Source of the DNA: Methanoculleus marisnigri JR1
GTDB taxonomy: Archaea; Halobacteriota; Methanomicrobia; Methanomicrobiales; Methanoculleaceae
Length of the DNA: 64,000 nt
Assembly (NCBI RefSeq): GCF_000015825.1
Contig: NC_009051.1
Span: 1,668,695 to 1,732,694 of the forward strand
Direction of reading: 5' to 3'
How positions within the stretch are numbered: position 1 is the first letter of the stretch; each line of letters begins with the position of its first letter. Made by a program: the position numbers and the translations under genes. This document shows positions 58,299-64,000 of this stretch, piece after piece. Below the pieces are notes generated by a model that did no database searches, was not told the origin of the DNA, and saw only the letters and a program-made list of their open reading frames with translations.

Positions 58299-58730
58299 CT
58301 ACCCGTGTACGGCAACGGCTCTTGCAACGGGCGGCAGGAGCAGTGCGGAGACCGCATGGCAGATCCCGTTGGTGCACCACGCATCGGCCTCCACGACCGC
58401 CACGTCGTTGACCAGCACCCCCTCCGGCGCAACCTCCACGGCCAGGTCACCTCCCTGGAGCGACCGGAGCGTCCGTATGCCGAGCAGATCAATCATGGAA
58501 TGTACGCCGGGGACGATATGGTAGTTCAGGGTATCGCCGAGCCGGTCGGCGTTCCGGCGAATAGCCTCGAGTTCGGGCCGGGAGATCTCATGGAACGCAT
58601 CGTCGTCCGGGACGAAGAGCGTATAGGGACCTTCGGTGCTCAACCGCTCCTCCATGCCGGCCGTCCGTACGAGGTCAAGAAAAACGTCAAACGATCCCGA
58701 TTCACGCAGAGTCGCAAGGATACTCTTCAT
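58299..58730 (-). CDS. Cytoplasmic fasciclin-domain protein, paralogue 3
   Basis: From ATG 58730 the product has 143 residues: SILATLRESGSFDVFLDLVRTAGM, GPYTLFVPDDDAFHEISRPE, LNYHIVPGVHSMIDL and CTNGICHAVSALLLPP. It is closest to paralogue 4 (shared DLVR(I/T)AGM and CTNGICHA segments). There is no signal peptide. TATATATAAC at about 58769-58778 lies ahead of it on the minus strand. Confidence 0.9.
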   Translation of the reverse strand: MKSILATLRESGSFDVFLDLVRTAGMEERLSTEGPYTLFVPDDDAFHEISRPELEAIRRNADRLGDTLNYHIVPGVHSMIDLLGIRTLRSLQGGDLAVEVAPEGVLVNDVAVVEADAWCTNGICHAVSALLLPPVARAVAVHG

Positions 58731-58841
58731 TTGAACCAACTCCCGGCGGGAGTTGAAGGGGCATGAGTATATATAACTACGGATAATTCCGCACTGCTCG
58801 GGGAACCGGTCTCCTGCCGGTCTTCGCCGCCGGACAGGAAC

Positions 58842-59270
58842 CTACCGCTTCACCCGCGCCTCGACCGCCCGCGGCAGGAGCACCCTGTCGATGACATGGT
58901 AGATACCGTTCGTGCACTCGATGTCGGGCTGGATAACGGCGGCATCGTTCAGCCGTATCGCGCCGGGAGTGCCCGTGATATCCAGGTGATCCCCCTGTAG
59001 CGTCCTGATCGCCTCCATCCGCGAGAGCTCGTGCGTGGTGAGTTTGCCCTGGATCACGTGATACCTGATCATCTCCGTGAGCCGATCCAGGTCGGCCGCG
59101 ACGGCGTCCAGCACCTCCCGGGAAAACACGGAGTACGCCTCGTTCGTCGGAAACAATGCCGTATACTCCCCCCTTTCCAGGAGCGTCTCCGCCATCCCTC
59201 CGGCCTGCAGCATCGCAACGGAGGTGCTCAACCGGCCATCTTCCCGGGCCGTCTCAAAGATACTCTTCAT
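58842..59270 (-). CDS. Cytoplasmic fasciclin-domain protein, paralogue 2
   Basis: The 142-residue single FAS1 domain reads SIFETAREDGRLSTSVAMLQAGGM, YTALFPTNEAYSVFSREVLDAV, IRYHVIQGKLTTHEL and CTNGIYHVIDRVLLP. There is no signal peptide. GGGGAGTTACCC precedes the ATG and a TATA tract AAATATATAA (59293-59303 region) lies upstream, so it has its own promoter. Confidence 0.9.
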   Translation of the reverse strand: MKSIFETAREDGRLSTSVAMLQAGGMAETLLERGEYTALFPTNEAYSVFSREVLDAVAADLDRLTEMIRYHVIQGKLTTHELSRMEAIRTLQGDHLDITGTPGAIRLNDAAVIQPDIECTNGIYHVIDRVLLPRAVEARVKR

Positions 59271-59456
59271 GGGTAACTCCCCGGATCATTTGGCCAAATA
59301 TATAAAATTACGGACATGGTTGCGCGGGCCCGGGGAGAGGGCATCGGCTGAGAAAAGCGCCGTATATTGCTATCATCTCCCGCCGGGAGGAGTCGGAGTA
59401 CGCCCCATACCCGAAAAAGGGGTTTTCGGCCGGACGGTGCGGTCCCCCGCCCGGAC

Positions 59457-59903
59457 TCACTCGCTCACGGCCATGTAGGCCTCGTAAGCCTGCGAGAGCG
59501 TCGTGAAAGGAACGCTGTCGAGGGCATGGATGATGCCGTTCTCCGCCTCGATGTCGCCCTCGAGCACGACGGCCTCGTCCACCTGCGTGCCCCGCTCGGT
59601 ACTCCTGACCATGAGAGTATTCCCTTCGACGGTCTGCACGACGTTCTTTGAGAGGAGCGATTCAAGCGTGCATTTATGATTGCCGATCGTGAAGAAGTCA
59701 ATCAGGTGCGAGAGCATCTGCTTGTCGTTCAAGATCATCGCCCGGTTCGGCTCGGGGATCGCATCCCATGCCGAGTCGACCGGAGCAAAAAACGTCATCG
59801 GCCCCTCGCCCTGCAGCATCTTCTCTTCGCCGAGGGTCTGGATGATCTCGACGAGCCGGCCGAACCTGCCGTCGTTCTGCAACGTATCAAAGATCTTCGC
59901 CAT
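59457..59903 (-). CDS. Cytoplasmic fasciclin-domain protein, paralogue 1
   Basis: The 148-residue single FAS1 domain reads KIFDTLQNDGRFGRLVEIIQTLGEEKML, GPMTFFAPVDSAWDAIPEPN, LIDFFTIGNHKCTLESL and ENGIIHALDSVPF. It is the most divergent of the four: the usual YHV/YHI strand is FFTIGNH. GGAGGT precedes the ATG, and a TATATA tract lies about 40 bases upstream (59943-59965). No signal peptide. Confidence 0.9.
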   Translation of the reverse strand: MAKIFDTLQNDGRFGRLVEIIQTLGEEKMLQGEGPMTFFAPVDSAWDAIPEPNRAMILNDKQMLSHLIDFFTIGNHKCTLESLLSKNVVQTVEGNTLMVRSTERGTQVDEAVVLEGDIEAENGIIHALDSVPFTTLSQAYEAYMAVSE

Positions 59904-60059
59904 TACCAGGTACCTCCCTGTGGGGCGGTTCGTGGTATGTTCTCATATATAGGGATTATTATATGCCCAATACCATAGAATTCCGGAGAGATACCCGCCT
60001 CCCGGGAAGAACAGGGAGTTCCGGCTGTCTCGGCAGTTCGAGCCGGGCATAAAAAAACG

Positions 60060-60635
60060 TCACTCGCGGGTCAGGTCGGCGATATACCCCTCGAGGAGTT
60101 CGAGCGCCTCCCGTTCCCGGGCGCCGCCGCACTTCCGGGCGAGGCCGCTGTGGTGCTCGATCAGCCGCCCAAGCCACGGGTCGCGGTTCCTGACGTAGCG
60201 GGTGGCATGGACGGTAGCCTCCACGATGCTCGCAAACCCCCGGTTCACCGGGTGGAGACGGAGACCGAGCACCTCCTCTTTCAAGGGGCTGAGCCGCACG
60301 ACGATCGACTCGTCGCCCGACCGCTCCACATCGGCGGCAAACGCGGCCCAGGCCTCCGCGTCGCGAAGTCGGAAGACGGCCGTCCCGTCGATATCTTCGG
60401 AGACGAATGCGTCGAATGGAAGGTCGCCGAACGCGGTTTTGACGTAGATCACGGGATCGAAGACGAAGTTCGCCACCACCCGGCGATCCCGGGCGATATT
60501 CCGGGCGGTGTGGCTGCCCCGGAAGAGAACCATGTGCAGGGAGCCGTTCCGGTTGATGATCCCCATGGGAGCGGCGTTGTGGTCGGTTGTCGCGATCACC
60601 TCGTTGATCCCCTCGGTCAGCAGTCCCACTGCCAT
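60060..60635 (-). CDS. DUF447 family protein
   Basis: From ATG 60635 the product has 191 residues: GLLTEGINEVIATTDHNAAPMGIINRNGSLHMVLFRGSHTARNIARDRRVVANFVFDPVIYVKTAFGD. This is the DUF447 pattern, related to the FMN-binding split-barrel fold. It overlaps the CitG-like gene by 19 bases, so an upstream extension of the frame is rejected. DUF447 occurs mainly in methanogens and C1-metabolising organisms, commonly beside C1-cofactor genes; its reaction is unknown. Confidence 0.8.
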   Translation of the reverse strand: MAVGLLTEGINEVIATTDHNAAPMGIINRNGSLHMVLFRGSHTARNIARDRRVVANFVFDPVIYVKTAFGDLPFDAFVSEDIDGTAVFRLRDAEAWAAFAADVERSGDESIVVRLSPLKEEVLGLRLHPVNRGFASIVEATVHATRYVRNRDPWLGRLIEHHSGLARKCGGAREREALELLEGYIADLTRE

Positions 60636-61441
60636 CCCTCCCCGAGCGCCACGTATATCCCGGCGATGGTGATGTCGGCGATCGAGCCCGGGTTGATCCC
60701 GGCCAGGACGCATTCTGCATCGAAGGCGGCAAGGTCGCGCTTCCCGTCGAGCACCTCGGCCGCAGACCGCATCGTCCTCTCCGCCACGGCCTCCCCGTGC
60801 TTCTTCGCGATGAAGGTGTCCGGCTCTGTGGCGAGGAGGTCGAGGAACGCCGCGACGACCGACTCCCTGCCGCACCCGTGCGCATGAAGCAGGTCGGCGC
60901 ACCGGCGGGTCAGGGCAAATCCGTTCGTCCACTCCCGTGCGACCATGTCCCGGGGCGCCGAGTAGGCCATGACGTCGGCAAGCGTCATGCCGCGCTCCCG
61001 GATGGCGGCGACCGAGGCCGGGTCGTTCACGTCCAGGTCGTCGCTCTCCGCCATCCGGACGCTCGTGAGGCCGAACGCCGCGTAGAACTCGACCGCGTCC
61101 TCGACGTCGGTCGCGGCGACAACTGCCCGCGCCCCGTCGATATCTCCGCCGAGGACGAGGGGGATGAGGAGGAGAAACGCCCCGAAGTGGGTGTTCCCCC
61201 CGGAATGGCCGTTCGTGCACTGAACCGCCTCCCGGATGAGGGTCCCGACACGGCCGCCTGTCTTCTCGGCCGCATCGAAGACAGGACGGGCAAGAATGGC
61301 CGAAGCGAGGAAATGCTCGAGACGGGTATCCGGATAGTCGTGGCACCTATCCACATTCCCGGGCTTCGGGTAGGCGCAGACCTCGAGCATCATCGCCATC
61401 TGCGCATGTTCAGCTCGATTCATCGGCAGATTCTTCTTCAT
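60617..61441 (-). CDS. CitG/MdcB-like triphosphoribosyl-dephospho-CoA synthase family protein
   Basis: The 274-residue helical protein has HAQMAMMLEVCAYPKPGNVDRCHDY, TNGHSGGNTHFGAFLLLIPLVLGG and MVAREWTNGFALTRRC, matching the CitG/MdcB family. In bacteria these make the prosthetic-group precursor of citrate lyase or malonate decarboxylase, but neither enzyme is expected here. Methanogen members probably join a ribosyl-phosphate group in another cofactor pathway (inference). The start lies within the 3' end of the marker-9 gene. Confidence 0.82.
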   Translation of the reverse strand: MKKNLPMNRAEHAQMAMMLEVCAYPKPGNVDRCHDYPDTRLEHFLASAILARPVFDAAEKTGGRVGTLIREAVQCTNGHSGGNTHFGAFLLLIPLVLGGDIDGARAVVAATDVEDAVEFYAAFGLTSVRMAESDDLDVNDPASVAAIRERGMTLADVMAYSAPRDMVAREWTNGFALTRRCADLLHAHGCGRESVVAAFLDLLATEPDTFIAKKHGEAVAERTMRSAAEVLDGKRDLAAFDAECVLAGINPGSIADITIAGIYVALGEGWQWDC

Positions 61442-62549
61442 CGAATATCCTGTGCATGATCTTCTCGGAGAGGTGGTGCTTGCACCGCATGTACTCCCGC
61501 GCGGAGAGACCTTTCTTCTCGAGCGTCATGTTGCGGAACATACAGGGAGAACTGATCTTGCAGCACCAGGCAAGGCTCCCGAAACAGGTGCTCTTCCCGT
61601 CTTCGAGCGGGGTTCCCTTCACCGCCTCCTGCTTGAACTTCAGGTAGTCGTCGCGGGAGAGCCCGACCTTATCGAGGGCCGGGAGGAGCGGGCAGGCCTT
61701 CACCGGCATGCAGCAGAAGGTGAGCGCCCTGATGTCCCCGCCGCGGCAGAGCTGTTTCGGGGCGTTGTACCAGCCGCCCTCCTCTGCCGACCGGGTGATG
61801 GCGGCATCGAGGCCGGCGAGCGTCCAGGTATCGGACTGCCGGGCAAGCGAGACGAGGTCCGCCCCGTGGGAGAAAGCGTCCATCGCTTTATCGAAGGTGG
61901 TGATGGAGTTGTTCGCGATCAGCGTCAAAGGGGAGGCGTTACGGATCTGGCGGACCTTGTTATGCCCGAAGTCCATCAGGTCGACGTGGAGGATATCCGC
62001 CCCCGCCTTCCAGACGGTGCGGGCGAGAACTGCGTCGTCGGCAGCGACACCGGCACGGATCTTCACCGAGACGGTCACGTCCTCGGCTTTCAAAGCCCGG
62101 ATGATCTCGGCGAGTTTTGCCGGGTTTCGGAGGAGATGCTCGCCGCACCCGGCCTCGAGCATCGCCGGCTGCCTGCAGTGGGCGTCGATCTCGTAGACCA
62201 CGGCGTCCTCGAACGCCCGGGCGACCTCGGCGTAGGAGGCAGGGGTGCTCCCGCGAAGGTTGATGCCCATGACGACGTCACTCTCTTTCAGGGCGTCGAT
62301 CTCGCGGCCCAGCGCTTCGAGCGGGTCGTCGTACAAAAACTCTTTGCGACCCTCCTCTGCCATCCGCCGGCTTGCCTCGATGGTGGGGGCGTCGATCGAG
62401 TAGCCCCCGATGAAAGCCGCCCCGACATGGTCGGCCCGCTCGAGAACGTATGCCGCATCCACGATCCCGGCCATGGATGCTATTGCCACCGGTGTTTTCA
62501 CGATCCGATCGTTTATGAGGAGTTCAAAACGATCATATGCTTCCATCAT
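61410..62549 (-). CDS. Methanogenesis marker protein 9
   Basis: The 379-residue product has a dihydrouridine-synthase/DHOD-like TIM barrel in the first two thirds (PVAIASMAGIVDAAYVLERADH, VSVKIRAGVAADDAVLARTVWKAGADILHVD). The C-terminal domain is Cys-rich: QLCRGGDIRALTFCCMPVKAC, then CFGSLAWCCKISSPCMF. The repeated aromatic-CC...C motif is the hallmark of this methanogen-restricted family and probably binds Fe-S clusters. Function unknown. It heads a three-gene operon with the CitG-like and DUF447 genes, and overlaps the upstream nuclease gene by four bases. Confidence 0.87.
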   Translation of the reverse strand: MMEAYDRFELLINDRIVKTPVAIASMAGIVDAAYVLERADHVGAAFIGGYSIDAPTIEASRRMAEEGRKEFLYDDPLEALGREIDALKESDVVMGINLRGSTPASYAEVARAFEDAVVYEIDAHCRQPAMLEAGCGEHLLRNPAKLAEIIRALKAEDVTVSVKIRAGVAADDAVLARTVWKAGADILHVDLMDFGHNKVRQIRNASPLTLIANNSITTFDKAMDAFSHGADLVSLARQSDTWTLAGLDAAITRSAEEGGWYNAPKQLCRGGDIRALTFCCMPVKACPLLPALDKVGLSRDDYLKFKQEAVKGTPLEDGKSTCFGSLAWCCKISSPCMFRNMTLEKKGLSAREYMRCKHHLSEKIMHRIFDEEESADESS

Positions 62550-63043
62550 ACTTCTCCATCAGTTGGCGGTGAGAGAGGATATTGATTTGTGTCGAGTCCC
62601 GGCAGGTCGTACTCCTCACCGGAGCGGTCGAGCGCGCAGCAGAGCCGGAAATCGTCTATCGAGATGCCGGGGACGTTGCCGTAATACCGGAGCACCACGT
62701 CCCAGGGCATGAGGTATGCCTCCTTCGCCCTCCCCGCACCGAACCGGAACTCCACGGCAAGGAACCCCCGGCGACCGGTTTTTTTTATGAAGTCGCTGAT
62801 CGCGTCGACCTGGTGGACGTTGTTTTTGTCGGAGTGGAAGTGCTGGGAGAAGTAGAGTTTCTTGCCCGATATCGACTTGCACTCGATGGCCAGGTAGTAG
62901 CGGGGGTCGAGGGAGTCCACGAGGACATCGACGTACTGGGTATTGAATTTGCTCTGCTTGAGCCGGTAGGCGAACCCGTGAATCTGCCGGTGAGTGAAGA
63001 ATCGGTTGATGCAATAGGTGATCTCCCGTTCGAAGTTTGCCAT
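62546..63043 (-). CDS. Small PD-(D/E)XK nuclease (Holliday-junction-resolvase-like)
   Basis: From ATG 63043 the product has 165 residues: NFEREITYCINRFFTHRQIHGFAYRLKQSKFNTQYVDVLVDSLDPRYYLAIECKSISG. Glu near the N terminus, Asp in VDVLVDS, and ECK in IECKSIS form the nuclease site. HQVDAISDFIKKTGRRGFLAVEFRFG follows as in archaeal Hjc-type nucleases. A TTTTTAAGG element about 25 bases upstream supports the 63043 start. The coupling to marker protein 9 (ATGA overlap) is unexpected. Confidence 0.78.
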   Translation of the reverse strand: MANFEREITYCINRFFTHRQIHGFAYRLKQSKFNTQYVDVLVDSLDPRYYLAIECKSISGKKLYFSQHFHSDKNNVHQVDAISDFIKKTGRRGFLAVEFRFGAGRAKEAYLMPWDVVLRYYGNVPGISIDDFRLCCALDRSGEEYDLPGLDTNQYPLSPPTDGEV

Positions 63044-63118
63044 CAGATAAGTTTTGGATCGGGGCCTTAAAAACAATCGGTAATTATTTTAATATAGCAT
63101 CGTAGTACCTTGTAATAT

Positions 63119-63526
63119 ATGGCACTTAAAGGCATGTTACTGGTCGGACACGGGAGCAAGCTCCCCTACAATAAGGAACTTATCGAGACCACCGCCAGGC
63201 TCATCGCCGAAAAGACGGGCGATTACATCATAAAACCCGGATTCATGAGCCTCAACACCCCTACGGTGGAGGAGCAGCTCGAAGCGTTCCGGCGTGAGGA
63301 TATCGAGATGCTGGTTGTCGTCCCGCTCTTCCTCGCAAAAGGCGTCCACATCAACCAGGACATTCCCGAACTCCTCGGCCTCCCGAAAGGAGAGCGGTGC
63401 GGAACGTTCCAGCTGAACGGAAAGGCGGTGCCGCTCGTCTACGCGAACCCCATCGGCAGCGACCCGCTCCTTGCCGAACTGATGCTGAAGAACGCGTCCG
63501 ACGCGATCGCCGAACTGAAACCCTGA
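63119..63526 (+). CDS. cfbA: Sirohydrochlorin nickelochelatase (CfbA / small CbiX)
   Basis: The 135-residue product is a half-size class II chelatase: GMLLVGHGSKLPYNKE (first metal His), VEEQLEAFRREDIEMLVVVPLFLAKGVHINQDIPELLGL (second His). CfbA homodimers insert nickel into sirohydrochlorin, the first step to coenzyme F430 of methyl-CoM reductase; the same protein can insert cobalt. The next gene is cfbE, which decides the F430 assignment. Confidence 0.93.
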   Translation: MALKGMLLVGHGSKLPYNKELIETTARLIAEKTGDYIIKPGFMSLNTPTVEEQLEAFRREDIEMLVVVPLFLAKGVHINQDIPELLGLPKGERCGTFQLNGKAVPLVYANPIGSDPLLAELMLKNASDAIAELKP

Positions 63527-63531
63527 ACAAT

Positions 63532-64000
63532 ATGCGAATCCTGGTGCTGGATACCATCCACGGCGGGGCGGAGCTCGCCGGGGCACTCCGTGGTGCCGGC
63601 CACCAGGTGGACGAGGTGGACGTCTACCGGGGGCTGGCCGGCATCTCCATCGAGGAGGCGCTCGTCCGGACCTACGATCTCGTCACCGCACCGGTCCATC
63701 TCGATCCCGATCACCCTCTTCTCCGGCGGCACGGCCCCGCAGTCTCGCACCATGAGGCGGTGAAGAGGATTCTCGACGACGACCGGCTCCCACACCCCTT
63801 CATCGAGATCACCGGAGCGCGGGGGAAGACCACGACCGCCCACGCCCTCGCAATGCTGCTGCCGGGGCCCGGAATCCTGCACACCTCGACCGGAACCTAC
63901 CGCTACCCGGAGCGGGAACTGCTCTGGAAGAAGAGCATCACGCCTGCCTCCCTCATCCCGGCGGGGCGCGAGGCCGAACGGATCGGCGGCTGGCTGGTCG
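63532..64000 (+). CDS. cfbE: Coenzyme F430 synthetase (CfbE), N-terminal part
   Basis: ATG 63532 is five bases after the cfbA stop. About 156 residues are present before the right edge. MRILVLDTIHGGAELAGALRGAGHQVDEVDVYRG is followed by the Mur-ligase P-loop FIEITGARGKTTTAHALAML and YRYPERELLWKKSITPASLIPAG. CfbE uses ATP to close the six-membered carbocyclic ring of 17(2)-seco-F430, giving F430. The remainder, with the central and C-terminal Mur domains, lies outside the window. Confidence 0.92.
   Translation, partial: MRILVLDTIHGGAELAGALRGAGHQVDEVDVYRGLAGISIEEALVRTYDLVTAPVHLDPDHPLLRRHGPAVSHHEAVKRILDDDRLPHPFIEITGARGKTTTAHALAMLLPGPGILHTSTGTYRYPERELLWKKSITPASLIPAGREAERIGGWLV

Noticed and set aside
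60636-61346. Extension of the DUF447 frame to a 428-residue protein
   Set aside because: The added part is a shadow of the CitG-like gene (Arg-rich, no motifs).

Overview
The window is chromosomal DNA of a methanogenic archaeon, most likely a high-GC member of the Methanomicrobiales close to Methanoculleus. The evidence is a dense set of archaeal information-processing genes (Rpo12, L37Ae, L15e, SBDS, proteasome alpha, RNase P proteins, KEOPS Pcc1, prefoldin beta, aNAC), archaeal lipid enzymes, methanogen-specific genes (methanogenesis marker protein 9, CfbA and CfbE of coenzyme F430 synthesis, heterodisulfide-reductase-like proteins), TATA boxes about 25 bases ahead of leaderless start codons, and a tRNA-Tyr with an archaeal-type intron. 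No rRNA, CRISPR array, prophage or transposase was seen. The genus is an inference.

Layout. 1-5.3 kb: the end of a DUF99-like gene, a universal stress protein, a membrane transglutaminase/pilin-like pair, a radical SAM/PP2C pair, a HEAT-repeat protein and a tiny membrane protein. 5.4-7.3 kb: tRNA-Asp, intron-containing tRNA-Tyr, and a LeuA-type synthase whose start looks frameshifted. 7.3-12.2 kb: a minus-strand block for transcription, rRNA maturation, tRNA processing, proteasome and ribosome. 12.6-20.4 kb: moaC, NAD(P)HX repair, a RecJ-like DHH phosphoesterase, PUA protein, NAC, TrmI, pyrBI and coaD. 21.2-24.7 kb: a tightly overlapping operon of gamma-carbonic anhydrase, HdrA-like flavoprotein, MtnA-type isomerase and DUF116. 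26-31.4 kb: archaeal ether-lipid prenyltransferase, tRNA-Arg, Trm1, a DRG-type GTPase, tRNA-Glu, an MFS transporter and a VapBC pair. 31.9-41.6 kb: ADP-forming acyl-CoA synthetase, glycosyltransferase, superoxide dismutase, HdrC-HdrB-like fusion, orphan histidine kinase and MATE exporter. 41.9-51.4 kb: ATP-cone protein, RNase III-like protein, geranylgeranyl-reductase-family flavoprotein, DUF3006, a metallo-beta-lactamase lipoprotein, a FilR1-type regulator, a UbiA-like protein, two poorly understood proteins, a thioredoxin-NHL protein and a fasciclin lipoprotein. 51.6-64 kb: a 1259-residue Dna2-like nuclease-helicase, a cluster-less MutY, UvdE, four tandem cytoplasmic fasciclin proteins, a DUF447/CitG-like/marker-9 operon, a small PD-(D/E)XK nuclease, and cfbA-cfbE running off the right edge.

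The most unusual feature is non-coding. Several large intergenic gaps (14.7-15.25, 20.6-21.05, 25.2-26.0 and 55.57-55.88 kb) hold copies of one composite element. It has imperfect terminal inverted repeats (ACACGG..., then GATATCGCCATTGGGGG), a central G-run/C-run palindrome followed by TGTCTCTATC, and a conserved right arm ending GTGCGTGGCGATA. Between the ends lie arrays of 20-25 bp units. Each unit is a perfect or near-perfect hairpin with its own stem sequence but shared flanks (GTGCGA...GGAGC or GAG...CGA) and mostly GNA triloops or GNNA tetraloops. The same arrays occur at 4.3 kb and, between quite different ends, at 12.3-12.55 kb. They look like non-autonomous, foldback (MITE-like) elements carrying diversifying RNA hairpins. 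I do not recognise a described family with this structure.
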